NCBI GenBank assembly: GCA_002338385.1
Contig: DDIE01000039.1
Span: forward strand, 12,520-22,188
Source of the DNA: Proteobacteria bacterium UBA1858
Lineage (GTDB): Bacteria > Pseudomonadota > Gammaproteobacteria > UBA4575
DNA length: 9,669 nucleotides
Direction of reading: 5' to 3'
The position numbers and the translations under genes are program-made. Below are positions 1 through 5,943 of this stretch, piece by piece. The notes under the pieces are model-generated. The model had not been told where the DNA came from and ran no database searches. It worked only from the letters and a program-made list of their open reading frames with translations. The first letter of the stretch is position 1. Each line of letters begins with the position of its first letter.

Positions 1-438
1 GTTTGCCACCTGCTCCCCAGCCATAATTTCTTGGCTCTCAAAACAAAAACATTCTGTTTTAACTAGATGCTTGTTCGCTGCGTAGGGGGTAATGCTCGGC
101 ACAGCCTGCCCCGTCATACGGCTATTTGTTTTGTTTGTTGCTAGAAAGCTGGTCGTGTATACCTTACCAGGCCTGACCTTCAGATGACTCACTTCGGGTT
201 TAACCTGCCAGGGCATTTGCTGATTTAACGACGCGTCAAATTCAACGATCACCCAACGCGAGGTATCTTCTACAATTTCTTGCGAGATGAGTTGAGCCTC
301 ATCATCAGTAAAACGTAAACCTGTTAAATCGCAAAAGACATCATACAAAGGGACTAGTACGTAACCAAAGCCAAACATTGATATGCAGACAATGGCTAAC
401 TTTGTCACCAACCCCTTAAAAGATGTCTTTTGCTTCAT
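1..438 (-). CDS. ctaG: Cytochrome c oxidase assembly protein CtaG (Cox11 family), C-terminus cut by window edge
   Basis: CtaG/Cox11 proteins are membrane-anchored copper chaperones that help build the Cu(B) centre of subunit I on the periplasmic side. The 146 visible residues show a short cytoplasmic N-terminus, one membrane segment at about residues 11-30, then the family motif PLYDVFCDLTG (30-40), and a periplasmic beta-domain. The copper-binding CFCF motif is at residues 130-133, within KTECFCFESQ. Family members are usually about 180-200 residues, so some 40-50 residues should lie to the left of position 1. The ATG at 438-436 begins 3 bp after the stop of the small upstream gene, so translation is probably coupled; no strong ribosome binding site is visible. 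It lies downstream of ctaC and ctaD, as is common in proteobacterial oxidase operons. The identification rests on both motifs and the context and is very secure. Confidence 0.95.
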   Translation of the reverse strand, partial: MKQKTSFKGLVTKLAIVCISMFGFGYVLVPLYDVFCDLTGLRFTDDEAQLISQEIVEDTSRWVIVEFDASLNQQMPWQVKPEVSHLKVRPGKVYTTSFLATNKTNSRMTGQAVPSITPYAANKHLVKTECFCFESQEIMAGEQVAN

Positions 439-441
439 GAT

Positions 442-552
442 TTATGTATTAAATACCAAGACATAAAAACCTATGTAAATAACAAGCGCCAGCACCACTA
501 ACAGAGCCACAGTGATGTTGGCGGCTTTTTGTTGTTTACTTTTATCAACCAT
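442..552 (-). CDS. Small single-span membrane protein of the cytochrome oxidase operon (36 aa)
   Basis: This short frame runs from ATG (552-550) to TAA (444-442). It starts 17 bp after the ctaD stop and ends 3 bp before the ctaG start, so it fills the gap between them. The product has a charged, basic N-terminus (MVDKSKQQKAAN), one hydrophobic segment at about residues 13-34 rich in Val, Leu, Ile and Tyr, and ends in FNT. Very small proteins of this design occur between ctaD and ctaG in other proteobacteria, where they are annotated as a cytochrome oxidase small assembly protein. I infer the same here from position and shape; no catalytic or metal-binding residue is visible. The ribosome binding site is weak, with only an AGG some 14 nt upstream, so coupling to ctaD translation is likely. 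A chance frame is possible but unlikely given the fit and the clean membrane segment. Confidence 0.75.
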   Translation of the reverse strand: MVDKSKQQKAANITVALLVVLALVIYIGFYVLVFNT

Positions 553-569
553 AGTTTTAGCGAACCTGC

Positions 570-2150
570 CTATTTAACAACTGGTGGAGTTACAAAACTA
601 TGGTAGGGCGCAGGCGAAGCTAGCGTCCATTCTAGGCCTTCTGCATGATCCCACACTTGACTGGTTGCCTTCTCGCCACCACGAATAGCCTTGATCACAA
701 TATATAAGAATAATAATTGTGATAGTCCAAAGCCAAAGGCACCGATAGTTGCAATCATATTGTAGTCTGAGAACTGCAATGCGTAGTCAGGAATTCGACG
801 CGGCATGCCGGCTAAGCCTACAAAGTGCATAGGGAAAAATGTCAGGTTAACGAAGATGGTGGACAGCCAGAAGTGAGCTTTACCCATGCCTTCGCTATAC
901 ATGTTTCCACACCACTTAGGCAGCCAGTAATAAACTGAAGCAATGATGGCGAAGATAGAGCCCGGCACCAGCACATAGTGGAAATGGGCGACCACGAAGT
1001 AAGTATCATGATACTGGAAATCGACTGGTGCTAGCGCCAGCATCAAGCCAGAGAAACCGCCTATTGTGAACATCACGATAAAGCCGAGCGCGAATAGCAT
1101 AGGCGTCTCGAAAGTCATTGCACCGCGCCACATCGTAGCAATCCAGTTGAATACCTTAACACCAGTCGGTACCGCGATGAGCATGGTGGCAAACATAAAG
1201 AAGAGTTCACCAGCCAACGGCATTCCTACCGTGAACATGTGGTGGGCCCAGACAATGAAAGATAGAAATGCAATGGAGCCGGTCGCGTATACCATTGAGG
1301 CATAGCCAAATAGCGGTTTACGTGCAAACGTCGGGATGATGCTTGATACCACACCAAACGATGGCAGGATCAAGATATACACTTCAGGATGACCAAAGAA
1401 CCAGAAAATATGCTGGAACATTACTGGATCACCACCACCAGCTGCGTTGAAGAAGCTAGTACCGAAAAATTTATCGGTCAGGAGCATGGTAATACCACCC
1501 GCCAGAACAGGCATAACCGCAATCAGTAAGTAAGCTGTGATCAACCATGTCCAGACGAACAATGGCATTTTCATCAATGTCATGCCTGGTGCGCGCATGT
1601 TCAAGATCGTTGCAATGACGTTGATCGCACCCATGATCGAGGACAGACCCATGAAGTGCATAGAAAGGATAACAAACGGAAGTGCGTCACCTGTTTGCAG
1701 CGTCAACGGTGGGTAGAGTGTCCAACCGCCGGCTGGGCCACCACCGTCCATGAATAGGGTCGAGAGCATCATGAGGAAAGCAAATGGGAGAATCCAGAAG
1801 CTCCAGTTGTTCATTCTTGGCAACGCCATGTCCGTAGCACCAACCATCATTGGTATCAACCAGTTAGCCAGACCTGTAAAGGCGGGCATAACCACACCAA
1901 AAATCATCATGATGGCATGCATGGTGGTCATGGAATTGAAAAACTGTGGATCAACGAATTGAAGTCCAGGCTGGAATAACTCGGTTCGGATGACTAATGC
2001 CATCACTCCACCAATCAGAAACATGATGAATGAGAACCAGAGATACAACGTACCAATATCCTTGTGGTTGGTTGTAAATAGCCAGCGTTTAATTGAATAA
2101 GGACTCTCGTGATGATCGTCTTGATGATCGTCGGTAGTAGCCGTACTCAT
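570..2150 (-). CDS. ctaD: Cytochrome c oxidase subunit I (aa3-type)
   Basis: Catalytic subunit of the aa3-type heme-copper oxidase in the cytoplasmic membrane, which reduces O2 to water and pumps protons. The 526-residue product is full length for the family, with about twelve membrane segments. Visible ligands: H78 (heme a), H254 (Cu(B), in WFFGHPEVYI) with Y258 placed for the His-Tyr crosslink, H303-H304 (Cu(B), in HHMFTVG), H389 (heme a3) and H391 (heme a) in VAHFHYVL, and H381-D382 near the Mg site. E256 marks a type A1 enzyme with a D-channel glutamate; D107 (in GATDMALPRMNN) and K332 (in PTGVKVF) fit the D- and K-channel entry residues. The N-terminus is rich in Asp and His (DDHQDDHH, residues 7-14), encoded by a 10-bp direct repeat. 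A good GGAG site lies 6 nt before the ATG. It follows ctaC by 53 bp. Confidence 0.98.
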   Translation of the reverse strand: MSTATTDDHQDDHHESPYSIKRWLFTTNHKDIGTLYLWFSFIMFLIGGVMALVIRTELFQPGLQFVDPQFFNSMTTMHAIMMIFGVVMPAFTGLANWLIPMMVGATDMALPRMNNWSFWILPFAFLMMLSTLFMDGGGPAGGWTLYPPLTLQTGDALPFVILSMHFMGLSSIMGAINVIATILNMRAPGMTLMKMPLFVWTWLITAYLLIAVMPVLAGGITMLLTDKFFGTSFFNAAGGGDPVMFQHIFWFFGHPEVYILILPSFGVVSSIIPTFARKPLFGYASMVYATGSIAFLSFIVWAHHMFTVGMPLAGELFFMFATMLIAVPTGVKVFNWIATMWRGAMTFETPMLFALGFIVMFTIGGFSGLMLALAPVDFQYHDTYFVVAHFHYVLVPGSIFAIIASVYYWLPKWCGNMYSEGMGKAHFWLSTIFVNLTFFPMHFVGLAGMPRRIPDYALQFSDYNMIATIGAFGFGLSQLLFLYIVIKAIRGGEKATSQVWDHAEGLEWTLASPAPYHSFVTPPVVK

Positions 2151-2203
2151 GATTTACTCCTTAAGTTAAGTACTAAAATTAAATATTGAATTCGGTTCAA
2201 GCT

Positions 2204-3016
2204 CTACTCTGCGAGAGCGTATTCGGTGGTTTTATCGAGCGTGGTATTTGCTGCCAAGAACTGATCAAACTCAGCCTCAGGAACAGCGCGAACGACCACC
2301 GGCATGAAGCCATGATCTCGACCACACAGCTCGGCGCATTGGCCACGATAAACACCAGGCTCGTTGATGCGCGTCCAAGCCTCGTTGATGAACCCAGGCA
2401 CAGCATCTTTCTTGACCGCCAGTGCCGGTACCCACCATGAATGGATGACGTCATTTGAAGTAATCAAAAAACGCACTTTCTTGCCGACTGGAAGTACCAA
2501 CTGATTATCAACTTCGAGCAAGTAGTTTTGGTTTTTGTTATCTATGTTGTTAATTTGAGTTCTTGGTGTATCGAGCGCGCTGTAAAAATTAACACCCTCG
2601 TCGATGTACTCGTAGTGCCATAGCCATTGATAACCCGTGATCTTTATGGTCATATCGTAATCACTGGTGTCTTCCATGGCGATCAGCGTCTTGGTTGCTG
2701 GTAAAGCAAGTCCAATCAGGATGACGAATGGGATAAAGGTCCAAATCGCTTCTGCTGTGGTACTTTCATGGAACGTCGCAGGTTGCACGCCTTTGGATTT
2801 GCGGTGCGCAAAAATCGAGTAGAACATGACGCCGAACACGACCACACCGATTGCGACACAGAGCCAAAAAGCAATCATATGCAGGCCATAAACATCTGCA
2901 CTTATGTCAGTGACGCCCTGAGTTAAATTGTACGGTTGAACTGCATATGCGGAACTCGCGGCCAGAAGAGTGCTGCCGAATAAACACACTCTCTTAATCC
3001 AGTTATTACCCATCAT
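2204..3016 (-). CDS. ctaC: Cytochrome c oxidase subunit II
   Basis: Subunit II of the aa3-type oxidase; its periplasmic cupredoxin domain takes electrons from cytochrome c through the binuclear Cu(A) centre and passes them to heme a in CtaD. The 270-residue product starts with a probable signal peptide ending near ASSAYA (residues 20-25). Two membrane segments follow at about 46-70 and 92-109, then the cupredoxin domain with the aromatic motif GYQWLWHYEY (128-137). The Cu(A) ligands are all present: H192 in NDVIHSWW, C227, E229, C231, H235 and M238 in CAELCGRDHGFM. There is no fused cytochrome c domain at the C-terminus, unlike some homologues. Two ATG codons stand in tandem (3016 and 3013); a GGAG site lies 6 and 9 nt upstream of them respectively, so either may be used. 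It begins 21 bp after the DUF2244 gene and precedes ctaD. Confidence 0.97.
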   Translation of the reverse strand: MMGNNWIKRVCLFGSTLLAASSAYAVQPYNLTQGVTDISADVYGLHMIAFWLCVAIGVVVFGVMFYSIFAHRKSKGVQPATFHESTTAEAIWTFIPFVILIGLALPATKTLIAMEDTSDYDMTIKITGYQWLWHYEYIDEGVNFYSALDTPRTQINNIDNKNQNYLLEVDNQLVLPVGKKVRFLITSNDVIHSWWVPALAVKKDAVPGFINEAWTRINEPGVYRGQCAELCGRDHGFMPVVVRAVPEAEFDQFLAANTTLDKTTEYALAE

Positions 3017-3037
3017 TTAGAACTCCATTACTAATAT

Positions 3038-3517
3038 TTAAATTGATTGAGTGAGTGCTGTTCTAATCGATGAAGCCAAGCTCTTGCGCTCATCTTCATT
3101 CAAGAATGCACCTACTTCGTATTCCTTACCTTTAGATCTCATCACCAGTCGGCCGTGTTGTGTCGGCGGTGCCGGTGGATAGAGCTTTACACTGGTCCAT
3201 GCGGTTTGCAGTTCGTGGGATTGGGTAGCTCGATCGCGACCTGTTTCTATCCTGACGCACTTCTCGTCTATCGATATCACCTCACATACTCTGGTCTGAA
3301 TACTAATCCAGTAGAGCGCGCCACCTAGTGCCAGTATTTCGGCACCCGCAAACGGTAAAATGATCCACAGGCCCTGCAGCGCAAATACAATTCCGATGCC
3401 CACTGACAATATAGCCAAGCTGGCGACGAATATCTTAGTGTCGCGCCAACTCATGGAGCAGTTTGGCCTGACCACAAATCTCGAGGTCGCCAATGCTTCA
3501 CCTGAATCTACCCTCAT
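3038..3517 (-). CDS. DUF2244 family integral membrane protein
   Basis: A 159-residue protein whose pattern matches the DUF2244 family: an N-terminal FVVRPNCSMSWR (residues 14-25), two hydrophobic segments at about 29-47 and 51-70 with FAGAEILALGGALYW (56-70), then a soluble basic/acidic C-terminal domain with CEVISID and a later GKEYEVGAFLNEDER stretch. The biochemical function of this family is not known to me. It is the first visible gene of the oxidase cluster, 21 bp before ctaC, so a role in oxidase assembly or insertion is a reasonable inference but not shown. The ATG at 3517 has an AAGGA close upstream, with short spacing, and an in-frame TGA only 9 bp upstream excludes a longer form. 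Residue M22 is an internal alternative but would remove the conserved RPN motif. Confidence 0.85.
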   Translation of the reverse strand: MRVDSGEALATSRFVVRPNCSMSWRDTKIFVASLAILSVGIGIVFALQGLWIILPFAGAEILALGGALYWISIQTRVCEVISIDEKCVRIETGRDRATQSHELQTAWTSVKLYPPAPPTQHGRLVMRSKGKEYEVGAFLNEDERKSLASSIRTALTQSI

Positions 3518-3592
3518 GTTCCTTACTCAGTCCCGTACAGCAAAGCCGAACGAAATTGGCTAGCATGCTGTTGTTCTACTCGCAGTTCATAG

Positions 3593-3609
3593 TGCGGCAT
3601 TATGCCGCA
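3593..3609. repeat. Near-perfect GC-rich hairpin in the presumed oxidase operon leader
   Basis: TGCGGCATTATGCCGCA is a perfect inverted repeat around a central T, which would fold as a 7-bp stem with a 3-nt loop or a 6-bp stem with a 5-nt loop. No T-run follows on either strand, so it is not an intrinsic terminator. It lies 76 bp upstream of the DUF2244 start. It could be an RNA stem in the oxidase operon leader or a protein binding site; the sequence alone does not decide. Confidence 0.5.
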
Positions 3610-3649
3610 TCGTGGGCCGCTTGTCATAACGTAAATTCACCCTAAAGTA

Positions 3650-3686
3650 AGTATATTCATTATCACTTTTGGGCTAATAAACACAA
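3650..3686 (-). promoter_or_regulatory. Candidate promoter of the cytochrome oxidase operon
   Basis: Reading the minus strand, TTGTGT (3686-3681) is followed after 16 bp by GATAAT (3664-3659), which matches the sigma-70 -10 consensus at five of six positions. A second -10-like hexamer, TATACT (3655-3650), lies just downstream but has a poor -35. The surrounding DNA is AT-rich and it is the only sizeable gap upstream of the DUF2244-ctaC-ctaD genes. The -35 match is weak (three of six), so this is a candidate only. Transcription from here would give a leader of about 130 nt containing the 3593-3609 hairpin. Confidence 0.3.
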
Positions 3687-3731
3687 AAAAACAATCCATT
3701 TTGCTACCTCAAGCGCGTGTACAAGTAGCAA
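3685..3731 (-). terminator. Weak candidate terminator downstream of bioC
   Basis: On the minus strand, TTGCTAC (3731-3725) and GTAGCAA (3707-3701) form a 7-bp stem with a 17-nt loop, and a run of seven T follows at 3691-3685. The 9-nt gap between stem and T-run and the long loop are not typical for an intrinsic terminator. It is the only structure of this kind between bioC and the oxidase operon. Its T-run overlaps the candidate oxidase promoter. Confidence 0.3.
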
Positions 3732-3804
3732 TTTTCGATGTACCGCCCAGTACACCAGCATTTGTCCAGCCATGTAGACGACTCAAATAGACTGCTGTTT
3801 GTTT

Positions 3805-4584
3805 TCATGGCCGCGCGCAACCATAAATCACCTCATAAGTAGCGGGGAATATCTCTGGGTTGTCATCAGAGCAGGGATAGTACCCTAACATGCGCGCAAA
3901 TTTAGCCTTGCCATAACAACCAACCGCGCCACCGCTGTGATAATTTGCCCCAGCAGCTTTGATATCTCGCAGCAGCTGCAGGGGGTGACTATACTGAATC
4001 ACACAGTCCGACGACTGCAAACAGATGCGCCTGAATCCAGCTTCCTGCAGGGCAGAGCTAAGTGCTTGTTGGGAGGGAAAAGATTGCACATGCTGACCGC
4101 TATCGACCTGGGCAAAAGCATGCCGCAGCTCAATCAGCGTATTCGGCCCAAAAGTAGAGAAAACGAACAGCCCGTCAGGGGTGATAGCACGTTTTAAATC
4201 CAGTAGCAGTGTGCTTAGATTTTTACACCATTGCAGAGTAGACGTCGAGAACATGACACTGATCGCCTCATTCATGATCGGCAAATGTTCTATATCCGCA
4301 CAGATAGCATTGACCTTGGATGCATCCTGCTGCTGGGAATACCTCAACATGGCGTGCGACAGATCAAGTGCGTAATAAGCCTCTGAGCCAAAGCGCCGCA
4401 TCAGTTGCGGCCTAGCCAGGCCCGTGCCACTCCCCAGATCGAGTACCCGCCGAACTGTGAGGTCGTGCTGATCCAGCACCTCCAAAGTCATATCGATGGC
4501 GATTTTTTGCACTTTTGCTACCCCGTTATATGAGTCAGCGGCGCGCGAAAATTTTTTTTCTATGTGCTGTTTTAAGGTGTTCAT
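3805..4584 (-). CDS. bioC: Malonyl-ACP O-methyltransferase BioC
   Basis: BioC uses S-adenosylmethionine to methylate the free carboxyl of malonyl-ACP, disguising it so that fatty acid synthesis can extend it to pimeloyl-ACP methyl ester, the biotin precursor. The 259-residue product has the class I methyltransferase fold: motif I VLDLGSGTG at 47-55, an acidic residue after strand 2 (YALDLS, D74), ADIEHLP (96-102) and LQWC (117-120). BioC-specific stretches are FSTFGPNTLIELR (142-154) and LLRDIKAAGANY (204-215), which distinguish it from generic methyltransferases such as UbiE. The N-terminal KFSRAADSYN is also typical. Length is as expected. It starts 3 bp after the stop of bioH, so the two are co-translated or at least co-transcribed. 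No bioD or other biotin gene follows; the next gene downstream belongs to the oxidase cluster. Confidence 0.93.
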   Translation of the reverse strand: MNTLKQHIEKKFSRAADSYNGVAKVQKIAIDMTLEVLDQHDLTVRRVLDLGSGTGLARPQLMRRFGSEAYYALDLSHAMLRYSQQQDASKVNAICADIEHLPIMNEAISVMFSTSTLQWCKNLSTLLLDLKRAITPDGLFVFSTFGPNTLIELRHAFAQVDSGQHVQSFPSQQALSSALQEAGFRRICLQSSDCVIQYSHPLQLLRDIKAAGANYHSGGAVGCYGKAKFARMLGYYPCSDDNPEIFPATYEVIYGCARP

Positions 4585-4587
4585 TGT

Positions 4588-5325
4588 TCAGCCAGCTGAG
4601 CGCAGAAAGGTATTCACATGATTGGCCAGTAACTCTGGATTAGATAGCTGCGGAACATGCCCTGTAGCATCCAGTAAAATACACTCATTAGCTGTTTGTC
4701 GTGTCCAAGCAATGACTGACTGAGCGTTGACGACGCGGTCATTACGGCCGTGAATATGACAACATGGCCGAGCTAGATCATGGTAAGCCTGAGCTAAGTC
4801 GCGCTCCAGCAGCGCGAGTCCTAGATTACATTCTGCCCAATCAAACTCAGCAGTCAGTACATCCGCCCTAAGCTGCCTTAACGCCTCGCGGCCATTTTGA
4901 TCACCTGCCACTAACATTGCCTGGAAGCGCTTGAGAGTTTGCTCGGGTTGCTGTTGAAATTGGTGTTTAAATTCACTGAACCATTGATAGTCGATACCCG
5001 CCAAGTGATTGTCAGATGCCACAAATTTCGGTGTCGATGAGACCAGTATTAACTTGTTGATGCTGGCGGAGTGGCGCTGGCTCAGACGCAACGCGATCAA
5101 GCCACCCAGGGACCAGCTGAGGACATCAACGGGTGCAGTAATTGTTGCCGCCAAGGCATCAACATAATCATCCAGATCAGCCAAAGACGCTGTCATCTGA
5201 CGATTTTGCAGCCAGGGTGGTATCACATTAATTATGTGGTAACTGGCTGGTAATACTGGAATAATCAAATCCCAAACACGATGTGTTGAACCCCAGCCTG
5301 TAAGCAGTAATAACGTTTTATTCAT
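4588..5325 (-). CDS. bioH: Pimeloyl-ACP methyl ester carboxylesterase BioH
   Basis: BioH is a cytoplasmic alpha/beta-hydrolase that removes the methyl group BioC added, releasing pimeloyl-ACP for the later biotin steps. The 245 residues fit the family length. The nucleophile elbow is WSLGG with S72; D196 (in HGRNDRVV) and H223 (in TGHVPQLSNP) complete the triad, and GWG (10-12) sits where the oxyanion tryptophan of BioH lies. Two small departures from the commonest BioH pattern are visible: the elbow begins SWS rather than GWS, and TGWG replaces HGWG. Neither should abolish activity, since small residues are kept. Its partner bioC follows after 3 bp. The ATG at 5325 is the natural start because the beta-strand MNKTLLLLTGWG begins directly there; no ribosome binding site is evident. 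The divergent plsY start is 11 bp away, so its promoter must lie inside plsY. Confidence 0.88.
   Translation of the reverse strand: MNKTLLLLTGWGSTHRVWDLIIPVLPASYHIINVIPPWLQNRQMTASLADLDDYVDALAATITAPVDVLSWSLGGLIALRLSQRHSASINKLILVSSTPKFVASDNHLAGIDYQWFSEFKHQFQQQPEQTLKRFQAMLVAGDQNGREALRQLRADVLTAEFDWAECNLGLALLERDLAQAYHDLARPCCHIHGRNDRVVNAQSVIAWTRQTANECILLDATGHVPQLSNPELLANHVNTFLRSAG
5286..5313 (+). promoter_or_regulatory. Low-confidence candidate promoter for plsY, inside bioH
   Basis: TTGAAC (5286-5291) is followed after 16 bp by TAATAA (5308-5313), a poor -10 match (three of six). It is reported because the 11-bp gap between plsY and bioH cannot hold a promoter, so one must lie within the bioH coding sequence if plsY is transcribed from its own start. 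Confidence 0.2.
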
Positions 5326-5336
5326 ATTAGTTGACT

Positions 5337-5942
5337 ATGGCCATACCACCGGTAGAAATAATTATTGCTGTCATTAGCGCCTATTTATTGGGTTCCCTGT
5401 CCTGCGCGATCATTTTCGCCAAGTGGATGCAGCTTCCTGATCCACGCGCGCTTGGATCTGGCAATCCCGGCGCCACCAATATGCTGCGTACGGGCAACAA
5501 AACAGCCGCGGCTCTGACACTCGCGGGTGATTGTCTCAAAGGACTGATTCCTCTGTTAGTAGCCAGTAATTTGAATTTCAGCGAGGTAGCCCTGTGCCTG
5601 ATGGGCGGCGCGGCCATTATTGGCCATATGTATCCCGTATATTATCAGTTTCGCGGAGGCAAAGGCGTCGCGACTACGCTGGGCGCACTGCTTGGCGTGC
5701 ACTGGCCGCTGGCCTTAATCTGGGCGCTGGTATGGCTGAGCATTGCTAAATTATCAGCTTACTCATCCTTGGCAGCCATCATCGCCACCCTGATATTACC
5801 TCTGGCGGCCTGGTTACTCAGCTTACCGCTGGCTGTCGGCGTGCTCATGGTGGTGATTAGCGTCTTGGTTATCTGGCGCCATCGCAGCAATATCGCCAAA
5901 CTCCTGCGTGGCGAGGAGAGTCGCATTGGCACAGGTAAGTGA
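5337..5942 (+). CDS. plsY: Acyl-phosphate:glycerol-3-phosphate acyltransferase PlsY
   Basis: PlsY transfers an acyl group from acyl-phosphate to the sn-1 position of glycerol-3-phosphate, giving lysophosphatidic acid, the first committed step of phospholipid synthesis at the inner membrane. The 201-residue product has about five membrane segments and all three cytosolic family motifs: GSGNPGATNMLR (40-51), GHMYPVYYQFRGGKGVAT (96-113) and IWRHRSNIAKLLRGEE (179-194). Length is normal. I chose the ATG at 5337; a TTG two codons upstream at 5331 is in frame and would add two residues. Neither start has a clear ribosome binding site. The gene diverges from bioH with 11 bp between start codons and converges on tsaD with a 1-bp gap between stop codons, leaving no room for a conventional terminator at the shared 3' end. 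Confidence 0.95.
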   Translation: MAIPPVEIIIAVISAYLLGSLSCAIIFAKWMQLPDPRALGSGNPGATNMLRTGNKTAAALTLAGDCLKGLIPLLVASNLNFSEVALCLMGGAAIIGHMYPVYYQFRGGKGVATTLGALLGVHWPLALIWALVWLSIAKLSAYSSLAAIIATLILPLAAWLLSLPLAVGVLMVVISVLVIWRHRSNIAKLLRGEESRIGTGK

Positions 5943-5943
5943 T

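Noticed and set aside
2186..2454. Overlapping open frames of about 84-85 codons on both strands inside ctaC
   Set aside because: They lie wholly or almost wholly within the ctaC 3' part, have no family-like sequence, and the ctaC frame has all Cu(A) ligands. They are shadows.
3739..3754. TGTAC...GTACA inverted repeat near the bioC 3' end
   Set aside because: A 5-bp stem with a 6-nt loop and no T-run is expected by chance in a gap of this size.
3564..3804. Possible hidden gene in the 287-bp gap between bioC and DUF2244
   Set aside because: I see no open frame of useful length with a ribosome binding site on either strand; only the hairpin, a T-run and weak promoter-like hexamers stand out.
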